A DNA stretch of 64,000 nucleotides from Plasmodiophora brassicae (Eukaryota > Endomyxa: Phytomyxea > Phytomyxea > Plasmodiophorida): NCBI GenBank assembly GCA_036867785.1, contig CP145423.1:558001-622000 (forward strand), written 5' to 3'. Positions 53,950-63,816 of the stretch are shown here, piece after piece; the first letter of the stretch is position 1; each line of letters begins with the position of its first letter. The translations under genes were made by a program, and so were the position numbers. The notes under the pieces are model-generated. The model did not search any database. It was not told where the DNA came from and saw only the letters and a list, made by a program, of their open reading frames with translations.

Positions 53950-55749
53950 CTACGGCACGACAACGACTTCCTGGAGGAGGTCCGGGTCGTGACCGGCAGC
54001 GTCGACGGCCGGGGCCGCCTCGACGTCGACGACGGCGGTGCGGGGGCCGCCCCAGGTCCGCACCCTGAAGGTCAGGATTCCATACAGCTGGAATCCGGCG
54101 GCCAGGATGGGGAGGACCAAGACCACGGCGGGATAGACCCAGGTGATCTTGATCCGCCCGATCCTGACCGCCACCACGATCAGGTACAGCCAGATGACGC
54201 CGAAGACGGCAACGGCGTACCCGACCGTGTACCAGGTGCCCTGGCCCTGCATCAGCTGCAGGCACAGGGCATACACGAACAAGGGGCCGTTGCGCAGGGC
54301 GGACAGGGCCAGGAGCGTGTTCAGGCCGGGGAATTGCCGCCAGAGCGTCGGCGACGTCAGCTGGTAGACCTCGTTGAGCAGCGTGCCCAGGTACCAGCGT
54401 CGGCGCTGCTTCATCAGCGAGCGGAACGTGGCGCATCCCTCCGTCTTGCAGCGGGCCGACGGGCAGAACCCGATCCGGTACCGGTCGGCGCACCGCTCCA
54501 TCAGCAGGTGCGTCAGGTAGCGGTCCTCGCCCAGGTGCGTCCGGTTGAAGTCGAAGCTGTCGACGGCGTCCATGTTGCCGAAGTAGGTGGGCGCCACCCT
54601 GGCCAGCGACTCGAACCGGACCATGGTGAGGGCGCCGGGCAGGCAGGACACCGACCCGAGGTAGTCCTCAGCGTTGCGCTGGAGCATCTGCGACTCGACG
54701 TACTCGGCGTCCTGCAGCACCTTCAGGAAGCTGTACGTGCCGGCCGTCTTGCACGTGATCAGCCCGGTCAGCGCGTCGCGGTAGACGCCCGTCTGCCCCA
54801 TCATCTCGTAGGTGAAGTGCGCGATGGCCAGCGCGTCCAGCTCAATGTCGGAATCGATGAACAGGAGCAGCGGCTTCGTCGCCAGGGCGGCGTACAGGTC
54901 GGACAGGTAGCGGAAGGCGCACATCTGCGCGTGCCGCTTGCCGCCATGCACGAACCGGCAGGGCGTGACCTTCAGGCCCCGGAACATGATGTCGACGCCG
55001 ACGGCAGGCAGGCCGTCGCCGCTGACCCCGATCTCGTCCAGCACGTTGCCCGTCGTCAGCATGCTGCTGTCGATACAGGTCTTGCCCGCCACCAGGCAGT
55101 AGATGACCGTCCGGTACAGCGTCGACACCTCGTCCGAGTCGAACGCCAGCACGAGGTGCAGACGATGCGTCGGGTACTCGGCCTGCGCCACCGAGTTGAT
55201 CGCCGTCATGAGCGTCTCGATCGGCTCGTTGTAGATCGGCATGACGACCGTGACGTACGGGTTCTGGTTGCGCACCCGCTTCTTCGTCGCCCGCGTGGCG
55301 ATCGCCTTCAGGACCTGGGCGTCCGTCGGAGCCCGTCGCCCGGCGTCAATCGCACACTTGACGCGGAACCAGGTGGCCACAACCAACGCCAGCGGTTCCA
55401 GCATCACCAGCATGGCGAAGGTTGCGTCCAGCCTGTCCCAGGGAGACGCCCTGAACGCGTGACGGAAGTTGACCGACGCGATCAGTAGGCCGTACACGCC
55501 GATGTTGTACGACGTGTACAGGACCAGGAACGCGGCCGCAACCAGGCGCGTCAGCACCGGGTGCTCCTGGTCCTTCTCCCCGTAAACGACCACGTTGCCC
55601 AGGGTGACAATGTAGGTGACAATGTACGCGATGGCGTGCAGGAACGCCATCAGGAGGGAACCCCACACGAGGGCGAACACGATAGACGTGCCATAAACGT
55701 TCAAGAGCTGCTGGGCGGCCTGCACGATCGAGGTCGCCGTCGTCGTCAT
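53950..55749 (-). CDS. Chitin synthase 2 (intronless)
   Basis: Single exon, 599 residues from MTTTATSIVQAAQQLL. Three N-terminal membrane helices (~20-120), then a GT2 catalytic core: VTVVMPIYNEPIETLMTAIN, FIDSDIELDALAIAHF, VSCLPGALTMVRFE, GEDRYLTHLLMERC and KQRRRWYLGTLLNEVY. Four or so C-terminal helices follow and a short acidic tail. It makes chitin at the plasma membrane. It differs strongly from chitin synthase 1 (different N-terminus, shorter, no introns), so the two are not recent duplicates. The first 60 residues are repeated exactly at the right edge on the other strand. Confidence 0.94.
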   Translation of the reverse strand: MTTTATSIVQAAQQLLNVYGTSIVFALVWGSLLMAFLHAIAYIVTYIVTLGNVVVYGEKDQEHPVLTRLVAAAFLVLYTSYNIGVYGLLIASVNFRHAFRASPWDRLDATFAMLVMLEPLALVVATWFRVKCAIDAGRRAPTDAQVLKAIATRATKKRVRNQNPYVTVVMPIYNEPIETLMTAINSVAQAEYPTHRLHLVLAFDSDEVSTLYRTVIYCLVAGKTCIDSSMLTTGNVLDEIGVSGDGLPAVGVDIMFRGLKVTPCRFVHGGKRHAQMCAFRYLSDLYAALATKPLLLFIDSDIELDALAIAHFTYEMMGQTGVYRDALTGLITCKTAGTYSFLKVLQDAEYVESQMLQRNAEDYLGSVSCLPGALTMVRFESLARVAPTYFGNMDAVDSFDFNRTHLGEDRYLTHLLMERCADRYRIGFCPSARCKTEGCATFRSLMKQRRRWYLGTLLNEVYQLTSPTLWRQFPGLNTLLALSALRNGPLFVYALCLQLMQGQGTWYTVGYAVAVFGVIWLYLIVVAVRIGRIKITWVYPAVVLVLPILAAGFQLYGILTFRVRTWGGPRTAVVDVEAAPAVDAAGHDPDLLQEVVVVP

Positions 55750-56121
55750 CGCAATCCGTCTTCAATCACAATGAGGCGACGACCGAACGTGACACGCTCA
55801 CCGTTCGTTTCGGAGGCTGAAGATTCGCGCCAGTTTGGGGGTTCACAGTCTGGGACTGCATCGGAGCGTAGCGGGGGCGCGCACTGAACCGTCGGAGAAA
55901 TAGAACCGACACTGACGGGGCGCGCGCGCGCACTGAACCTTCGGAGAAATAGAAGCGACAGTGACGCGGCGCGCGCAAGCCAGCACCGTTAAGGCACGCC
56001 GTCGACCGACCATGGGCAACGTGCAACGGCCACTGCGGTTCCGCATTACAACGTTGGAACTCGGCGCGACAACATGCAAACGCAACGCGGCGTCTGCCTG
56101 CACAGAACGCGGCGGGTGCCA

Positions 56122-56143
56122 GGGGGGGGGGGGGGGGGGGGGG
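56122..56143. repeat. G22 homopolymer in left arm
   Basis: A run of 22 G. The matching place in the right arm (near 63,440) reads CGCCCCCCATGGCACCC, a run of only 6 C, so the left arm expanded or the length is an assembly or sequencing error. Confidence 0.9.
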
Positions 56144-56689
56144 CGCCGGCTCGCTCTACCCGGCCACCGGCCGGTCAGTCACTGGGAGGGAGGCGTTCCT
56201 GGCATCACGCCAACCTGTGGCTGCCGTTGATCAGTAAGCTAGGTCAGCGTGTCCCTGCCCAGGCACCGACCACAATCAACTGTCAGCCGTACTGGTCGAG
56301 GTCTGCCCGTGAACTTCCGACAGCGACTAGCTCGCCTACTGCCCAGGGACACCGTTCCAAAGACGCTCAACAGGGTGCCTCCCGCTCGTCCAGACTGTTT
56401 CCAGGTAACCAGCAAATACTACGGGAACAGGCCATGCAAACATTCGTAGGTAGGTATGCCATGTCAACTGCATTGAATGAACTGCCTGTCCAGAAGCGTT
56501 TTCCCAGGGATATGGCGAAGGCGTCGTAAGTGGCGAACGGGTGTACGAGTGGCTGGAAACGTGGCTACCGATCCGTCCATAAATAATACACACTGCTCAC
56601 GGTTCAATCTGAACACGATCGGCCAGCCGCTGATCGGCAACAGCTTGGGAAATAGTGGTTGTGACGGAACTCGATCGGCAGAGGGTCCC

Positions 56690-57090
56690 GCGAGGTCGAC
56701 TGGATCTCAAGTCCAGACCTCCTCCGATCCCATCATCACGTATGTCTTCACGCTGGGCAACGTCTTCCCGCGTCCACGGCGAAAAGAACCAGGACCATCC
56801 GGTCCTGACGCGCCTGGTTACGGCCACCTTCATGGACCTGTACACGTCGTACAACCTCGGCGTGTACGGCCTACTGATCGTGTCGGTCAACTTCGGGCAC
56901 GCCTTCTGTGCGTCGCCCTGGGACACCCTGAAGCCAACGTTCGCAACGACCGTGATGCTCGAGCCGGTGACGTTGGTGGTTGCCACCTGGTTCCGGATCA
57001 AGTGTGCGATCAACGCCGGGCGACGGGCTCCGGGCGACGACCAGGTCCTAAAGGCGGCCGCCTCGCGCGAGGTCCGAAGGCCTCGGCCGC
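56690..57090 (+). pseudogene. Chitin synthase N-terminal fragment 1
   Basis: Spread over two frames: IITYVFTLGNV, HGEKNQDHPVLTRLVTATF, YTSYNLGVYGLLIVSVNFGH and LEPVTLVVATWFRIKCAINA. It matches chitin synthase 2 residues ~40-150 with frameshifts, and no catalytic core follows. It mirrors fragment 62,400-62,840 on the other arm. Confidence 0.8.
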
Positions 57091-57160
57091 AACGACATGG
57101 AGGCGATCGCCTTCAGCACCTGGTATTCGCTCGGTATCGGTCGCCAGGCGTCCACTGATC

Positions 57161-57553
57161 CTAACCAGGTGGCAACGCCAACGTCACCGGCTCGAGCATC
57201 ACGGTCGTGGCGAACGTTGGACGCAGGGAGTCCCAGTAGGGCGACGCAAAGAAGGCGTGCCCGACGTTGAGCGACACGTTCAGCAGGCCGTACACGCCGA
57301 GGTTGTACGACGTGTACAAGACCAGGAAGATGGCCGCAACGAGGCGCGTCAGCACCGGATGGTCCTGGTTCTTTTCGCCGTGGACGCGGGAAACGTTGCC
57401 CAGCGTGACGACGTACGCGATGATGTAGCAGGTGGCGTGCGGGAACGCGATCAGCAGGGAGAACCGAACGATGGCGTATACGATGCATGTGCCGTAGTCG
57501 TCGAAGAACCACTCATGGGCGGCCTGCACCACCGTCGTCGCCCTCATCGTCAT
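57161..57553 (-). pseudogene. Chitin synthase N-terminal fragment 2
   Basis: An intact Met and 130 codons (MTMRATTVVQAAHEWFFDDY, IIAYVVTLGNV, YNLGVYGLLNVSLNVGH) end at a stop after LEPVTLALPPG, before the catalytic domain. It matches residues 1-~125 of chitin synthase 2. It could still make a short membrane peptide. It mirrors 61,998-62,470. Confidence 0.75.
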
Positions 57554-58279
57554 GCGGCCTGGAGCTTGCCGCTGCGCTGCTGCTAGTTCTCGACAACCAA
57601 CGCTGGCGCCGACAACCGCTCTGCAATCACTATGACGCGACGACCGAACCTGACACGTTCACCGTTAGTTTCGGAGGCTGAAGATTCCTGCCGGGTTGCG
57701 GGTTCGGAGCCTGGGACTGAATCGGATCGCGCGCGCGCACTGAACCTTCGGAGAAATAGAACGGGCACTGACGCGGCGCGCGCACGCCCGCACCGTTAAG
57801 GCACGCTGTCGACCGATCATGGGCAACGTGCAACGGCCGCTGCGATTCCGCATTTCGTCGAGGCCCTGTGCGCTCACGCGCGATAACATGCAAACGCAAA
57901 GCGACGTCTGCCTGCACAGAACGCGGCGGGTGGCCATGAGGGCGCCGGCCGGTCAGTCACTGGGGTCGGGGGCGTTCCTGGAATCACAGCTGCCGTACCG
58001 GCCTACCCGGTGCCATTGACACTGCCCAGGGACACCGTTCCATCGACGCTCAACACGGTGCCTCCCGCTCGTCGAGGATGTTTCCTCGTAACCGGCAAAC
58101 GCTATGGGAACGTACGGGTGCAAACAATCATAGGTAGGGATGCCATGTCCACTGCATTGGATGAACTGCATGTCCCATAGGGGTAGGACCGACTTCATCG
58201 ACGGTTCGGTCGGGACGGGTGCGCCAGTAACACCGTTCCAACGACTCTCAACAGGACGTATCCGGCTCGTTCAGGCGGG

Positions 58280-58590
58280 TTCCTGGTGATCAGCATACGC
58301 TACGGCGGGAAGGCAGAGGCAAACAGCGGGCAGTTGCGATGGGCCGACAGGGCGATCAACGTGTTCTGGCCGTCGAGTTATCCGATGCCACGCAGCCAGG
58401 CCTGTTCCAAAGCGCGTCACTTGGACGCCCGGGGGCACGGATGTGTGCCGACCTGGTGGCAATTAATTCCTCGGCCTGAACACACTTATCGGCCTGTCGG
58501 GCCTGCGCAACGGCCTGCTGTTCCTCTGCCCTGTCGCTCCTGCAGGGGCAGGGCACCTGGTACACATGCGCGTTCGCGATCACGGCTGAG
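58280..58590. pseudogene. Chitin synthase C-terminal scraps in both orientations
   Basis: Plus-strand 58,455-58,580 encodes GLNTLIGLSGLRNGLLF and, after a frameshift, LQGQGTWYTCAFA, matching chitin synthase 2 near residues 480-520. 58,337-58,390 carries the same region on the minus strand. Both are too short and broken to function. Confidence 0.65.
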
Positions 58591-58714
58591 TCGCCAATGC
58601 GACTCAGCCGGCACCAAATTGGGCTGGTTGACACGTCTTGTTCTGTCATCACAACTGGCGGTGGCATGCTTTCCCCGGTGGCGGCGTCCACGACCGCGAG
58701 TGGCCATTGCCAGT

Positions 58715-58912
58715 CGTTCCGCCGCGTCCAGCTGCCATGGGCACCTGCGCGTTCTGGACGACGACGTTGCCCAGCGTGACGAGGTACGTGGCGATGTAGT
58801 ACATGGCGTGCAGGAACGCAATCAGCAGGGAAAACCAGACGATGGCGTACACGATCCATGTGCCATAGTCGTCGAAGGACTGCTGAGCGGCCTGCACCAC
58901 CGTCGTCGTCAT
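58715..58912 (-). pseudogene. Chitin synthase N-terminal fragment 3
   Basis: MTTTVVQAAQQSFDDYGTW, FSLLIAFLHAMYYIATYLV, TLGNVVVQNAQVP, then no further similarity. It matches the first ~60 residues of chitin synthase 2. It is one side of a nested inverted repeat with 59,161 onward. Confidence 0.75.
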
Positions 58913-59290
58913 GCCTGGAGTGTGCCGCTGCTGCTGCTCTCGACAACCAACGCTCGCATCGACAACCGCTCTGTCATCCCTATGACGCGACGGCCTAGTG
59001 GGTGCGCTTCTAATCCCCAACCGGCACGAAACTTCAGCCTCCGAGACTAATGGTGAGCGTGCCACGTTCGGTCGTCGCGTCATAGTGATTGCAGAGCGGT
59101 TGTCAACGCGAGCGTTGGTTGTCGACAGCAGCAGCAGCAGCGTTACACTCCAGCACGACGATGAAGGCGGTGCAGGCCGCCCAGCAGTTCTTCGACGACT
59201 ATGGCACGTGCATCGTGTACGCCATCGTCTGGTTTTCCCTGCTAGATGATCGCATTCCTGCACGCCATCTTCTACATTGCCACGTACGTC
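58790..59290. repeat. Nested inverted repeat centred near 59,035
   Basis: 58,790-59,000 and 59,070-59,290 pair in reverse complement, including the upstream block (GACAACCAACGCT and AGCGTTGGTTGTC) and the first chitin synthase codons. The centre lies away from that of the larger palindrome (~59,780), so it formed separately. Confidence 0.75.
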
Positions 59291-59480
59291 GGCATGCTGG
59301 GTAACGTCGTACGCGGGTCCTGACGCGACTCGTTGCCGCACACCTGGTACAACGTGGACGTCTACGGCTTGCTGATCGCGTCGTTCAACTTCACGCCTTC
59401 TCGGCGTCGCCCTGGGACACCCTGGATCCAACGATCGCCAAGATCGAGCCGCTTACTCTACTGATCGCCACCTGGTTAGG
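59161..59480 (+). pseudogene. Chitin synthase N-terminal fragment 4
   Basis: Starts MKAVQAAQQFFDDYGTCIVY and loses frame after FSLL. Later pieces (YGLLIASFNF, FSASPWDTLDPT) appear in shifted frames. It is a decayed copy of the first ~130 codons. Confidence 0.7.
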
Positions 59481-60008
59481 ATCAGTGGACGCCTGGCGAC
59501 GGGCAATGAGCGAGAAGACCAGGTGCTGAAGGCGACCGTCTCGAGGTCGTTATTGGCGTGATCACCGCTCGGGTCCTCGCCAGCCACGTGCTGCTGCGAC
59601 GTAACGACCACACCGTCGAGGGTATTGTCGTCATCAGCGTCCGCCTGGTTGGCGCCAAACGTCCGCACGTGTACCAGGTGCCCTAGCCGTGGACGCCGGT
59701 TGTCAGTGCCTCCCACGACGACGGCGGTCAGCGGTTGCCAGTGACGATAACAAAGTGATTTACTCCCGACGATGACGGAGCGTGACGGTGGCGATGTAAC
59801 GGCGTGTCTCGCCAGGCGGCCAGGCGAGCCGGCCCGGCCCACTGACCGTTACCGACAACAGCGTCAGGGGCGGAGCCTCTGCTGTAGACGTTCCCGGAGT
59901 CGAACTGGGTCAGGCTGTCACGCGGCGTCCCATTCGACCCCGCCACGGACACCGTGGCGGACTTCGCGATGAAGCTATGGTACTCCTGCAGGCGACTCGT
60001 GGTACGAT
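59481..60008. other. No supported gene; short chitin-synthase-like scraps
   Basis: Near 59,675 a minus-strand scrap resembles the GQGTWYT-coding region of chitin synthase 2. Otherwise no coding or repeat signal is recognised before the HEAT-like gene. Confidence 0.4.
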
Positions 60009-61241
60009 ATGGAGGCGGCCGTCGTGCGTGGATGGCATGCGATCGTCGGCCGCCTGGGCGACTGCGACCTTCAGGATAGCGTATGTGGGGCGCTGCGTTC
60101 ATCGCGATGGGCGTCGCGCTCGCTGGTCGCCGAGGCGGTTGCGGGAAGCGACCTCGTGAATGCTGATCCAGCGTTCGCGTTATCGGTGACGAATGCGGGT
60201 CGCGCCATGAGCCGTGCCCGCCGCGCTGCCCTTGTTGTCGACCGCCCTGAACTGTTTCCGCTAATGCACGCCAGCCTGGACGATCTGCCCGTTTTCAGCG
60301 TCCTGATGAAACGGGACCTGGACGGGGTCGGGGCTTCGCTCCTCTGGTGTCTATCGCGTATGACGTCAACAGGCATAACGACTGCGTACCAGGATATCCT
60401 TCAGGTTATAGTACGACTGCTGGAGCCACTGCGGACGCGGACGTCGTTGGTTGCTCTGGCCGCCATGCGTATCGTCCTCAAGGAGACCGACCTGCCTGTC
60501 CTGCGCTGGCAGTCCGCCTTGATTTTCGAGTTACTTCGTCGCCAGGTACGGCATCGTGCAATGCCTGATGGCTTGTGCGCCTAACTTCCTTGTCAGGTTC
60601 AAATTCGGGATCACGAACTGGAGCGTGATGCGGTGCAGACGCTCGTGGCCGCGTTGGTGCGCCTGACACCCCGGCGGCGACCTCGCGGGCCCGACCTGGA
60701 TTCCACGTTGGATCTCGTCCAAGACGAGGTCCAGTACCTGGCGCTGAGCGGCACCCGTGATGAGAACCATTGTCGACGGTCGTGTGTGTTCCTGGAGGCG
60801 CTGGCGACACTGCTCGCGCTAAGCGGGACAGCGTGTGCAACGCGTCTGCGGCGACTCCTCCCGTGCTTGTTCGTGTTCATTGAGCACCAGAACCGGGATG
60901 CATGTCGAGCCGGGATCGCCGCCCTCTCCATGACCGTTTGCGTCTGCTGGCCTCGTGTGTCGGCGCACGCCCGCAAGCTGTTCGAAGGTGTTGCACGGGC
61001 CTGGCTGCGGAATGCGGTCCACGAGGCCCCTTGCGATCGTATCGCGTTCGACCTTGTGGAATTGCTGGCCCTGCTTGTCGATGTCGCTCCATCGCAGGTG
61101 ACGCCGCTGCTCGCTGAATTCGCATCCATGGAACCGATCGACGACCTCGTGCGTCGGGCCAGGACACGGTCAGCGCACCCGTCCCCACCGCCGCTGAAGT
61201 CGGCCCTCCTATGGGACATGCAGTTCATTCAATGCGGTTGA
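60009..61241 (+). CDS. HEAT-repeat-like protein (TTI2-like?)
   Basis: Two exons, 60009-60545 and 60597-61241 (51-nt intron), 393 residues from MEAAVVRGWHAIVG. It is an all-helical solenoid-like sequence: LLWCLSRMTSTGI, VIVRLLEPLRTRTSLVALAA, LLPCLFVFIEHQNRDACRAG, LSMTVCVCWPRVSAHARKLF and FDLVELLALLVDVAP. The C-terminal blocks recall TTI2, a cofactor for PIKK kinase maturation, but the resemblance is weak. The last ~14 codons (LLWDMQFIQCG) lie inside the inverted repeat, so the natural C-terminus has probably been replaced. Confidence 0.55.
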
Positions 61242-61997
61242 CAATATGGCATTCCTACCTACGAATGTTTGCACCCGTTCCCATAGCATTCGCCTTCTAC
61301 TCGGAAACAGTCTGGACGAGCGGGAGGCACCCTGTTGAGCGTCGTTGGAACGGTGTCCCTGGGCAGTAGGCGAGCTAGTCGCTGTCGGAAGTTCACGGGC
61401 AGACCCCGACCAGTACGGGTGACAGTCGATTGTGGTCGGTGCCTGGGTAGGCATACGCTGCCCTGGCTTGCTGATCGGCGGCGGCGACAGGTCGGCGTTG
61501 CGAGCATAGCAATGTCGTTGGTGGACATGGCACCGGGTAGCCCGATACGGCAGCTGTGATCCCTGAAACGCCGCGCGCCCAGTGACTGACGTCCGAGCCG
61601 GCGCCCCCCATGGCACCCGCCGCGTTCTGTGCAGGCAGACGTCGCGTTGCGTTTCCATGCTGTCGCGCCGAGTTCCGACGTCGTAATGCGGAACCGCAGT
61701 GGCCGCTGCACGTTGCCCATGATCGGTCGACAGCGTGCCTTAACGGTGCGGGCGTGCGCGCGCCGCGTCACTGTCGCTCGTCAGTGCCCGTTCTATTTCT
61801 CCGACGGTTCAGTGCGCGCGCGCGATCCGATTCAGTCCCAGGCTCCGAACCCGCAACCCGGCAGGAATCTTCAGCCTCCGAAATAACGGTGAACGTGTCA
61901 GGGTCGGTCGTCGCGTCATAGTGATTGCAGAGCGGTTGTCGGCGCCAGCGTTGGTTGTCGAGAACTAGCAGCAGCGCAGCGGCAAGCTCCAGGCCGC

Positions 61998-62470
61998 ATG
62001 ACGATGAGGGCGACGACGGTGGTGCAGGCCGCCCATGAGTGGTTCTTCGACGACTACGGCACATGCATCGTATACGCCATCGTTCGGTTCTCCCTGCTGA
62101 TCGCGTTCCCGCTCGCCACCTGCTACATCATTGCGTACGTCGTCACGCTGGGCAACGTCTTCCCGCGTCCGCGGCGAAAGGAACCAGGACCATCCGGCCG
62201 GTGCTGACGCGCCTCGTTGCCGCCATCTTCCTCGTCCTGTACACGTCGTACAATCTCGGCGGGTACGGCCTGCTGATCGTGTCGGTCAACTTCAGGCACG
62301 CGTTCTGGGCGTCGCCCTGGGACACCCTGAACCCAACCTTCGCAACGCTCGTGATGCCCGGGCCGCTGACGTTGGTGGTTGCCACCTGGTTCCACATGAT
62401 CAAGTGTGCAACCGATGCCGGGCGAAGACCAGGTGCTGAAGGCTATCGCCTCCAGGTCGTTGCGGCCGAG
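61998..62470 (+). pseudogene. Chitin synthase N-terminal fragment 5
   Basis: MTMRATTVVQAAHEWFFDDY, IIAYVVTLGNV, then a frameshift relative to HGEKNQDHP; continues as ILVLYTSYNLGG-like and NFRHAFWASPWDTLNPTFA in a second frame. Mirror partner of 57,161-57,553, but broken differently. Confidence 0.78.
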
Positions 62471-62840
62471 GCCTTCGGACCTCGCGCGAGGCGATCGCGA
62501 TCGCCTTTAGGACCTGGTCGTCGGTCGGTGCCCGTCGCCCGGCATCGATCGCACACTTGATGCGGAACCAGGTGGCCACCACCAACGTCAGCGGCTCGAG
62601 CATCACGAGTGTTGCGAAGGTTGGGTCCAGGGTGTCTCAGGGCGACGCCCAGCTGCAGAAGGCGTGCCCGAAGTTGAGCGACACGAACAGCAGGCCGTAC
62701 ACGCCGAAGTTGTACGACGTGTACAGGACCAGGAAGATGGCTGCAACGAGACGCGTCAGGACCGGATGGTCCTGGTTCTCCTCGCCGTGGAAGACGACGT
62801 TGCCCAGCGTGACGACGTACGTGATGATGTGAGGAGGTCT
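62400..62840 (-). pseudogene. Chitin synthase N-terminal fragment 6
   Basis: Minus strand, in two frames: IITYVVTLGNVVFHGEENQD, YTSYNFGVYGLLFVSLNFGH, then LEPLTLVVATWFRIKCAIDA and RAPTDDQVLKAIA. It ends before the catalytic core. Mirror partner of 56,690-57,090. Confidence 0.78.
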
Positions 62841-63816
62841 GGACTTGAGATGCAGACGACCTCGTGGGACCCCCTTCCGAGTTCCGCCACAACCACTCTT
62901 TCCCAAGCTGTTGCCGATCAGCGGCTGGCCGATCGTGTTCAAGTAGAGCCGTGAGCAGTGTGTACTAGCCACGTTTCCAACACTCGCAACCGGAGCCCAT
63001 GTTGCGGCCCGGACACACATGGACGCTCTTGTCGTACACCCGTTCGCCACTTACGACGCCTTCGCCATATCCCTGAGAAAACGCTTCTGGACAGGCAGTT
63101 CATTCAATGCAGTTGACATGGCATCCCTACCTACGAATGTTTGCATGGCCTGTTCCCGTAGTATTTGCTGGTTACCTGGAAACAGTCTGGACGAGCGGGA
63201 GGCACCCTGTTGAGCGTCTTGGGAACGGTAGCCCCTGGGCAGTAGGCGAGCTAGTCGCTGTCGGAAGTTCACGGGCAGACCTCGACCAGTACGGCTGACA
63301 GTTGATTGTGGTCGGTGCCTGGGCAGGGACACGCTGACCTAGCTTACTGATCTACGGCAGCCACAGGTTGGCGTGATGCCAGGAACGCCTCACTCCCAGT
63401 GACTGACCGGCCGGTGGCCGGGTAGAGCGAGCCGGCGCCCCCCATGGCACCCGCCGCGTTCTGTGCAGGCAGACGCCGCGTTGCGTTTGCATGTTGTCGC
63501 GCCAAGTTCCGACGTCGTAATGCGGAACCGCAGTGGCCGTTGCACGTTGCCCATGCTCGGTCGACGGCGTGCCTTAACGGTGCTGGCGTGCGCGCGCCGC
63601 GTCACTGTCGCTTGTATTTCTCCGAAGGTTCAGTGCGCGCGCGCGCCCCGTCAGTGTCGGTTCTATTTCTCCGACGGTTCAGTGCGCGCCCCCGCTACGC
63701 TCCGATGCAGTCCCAGACTGTGAACCCCCAAACTGGCGCGAATCTTCAGCCTCCGAAACGAACGGTGATCGTGTCACGTTCGGTCGTCTTCTCATTGTGA
63801 TTGAAGACGGATTGCG

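Larger units (their letters stand above)
55566..58205. repeat. Large imperfect inverted repeat, left arm
   Basis: Pairs with 61,190-64,000 in reverse complement, with matched positions summing to about 119,550-119,566 in the outer part. The outer ~600 bases are nearly identical, including the first 60 codons of chitin synthase 2 and its upstream region; further in, arms differ by indels and substitutions. It carries chitin synthase fragments in both orientations. The start of the homology may lie further left, because the right arm is cut by the window edge. Confidence 0.88.

Noticed and set aside
53989-55488. 499-residue plus-strand open frame
   Set aside because: Antisense shadow of chitin synthase 2, whose motifs are unmistakable on the other strand.
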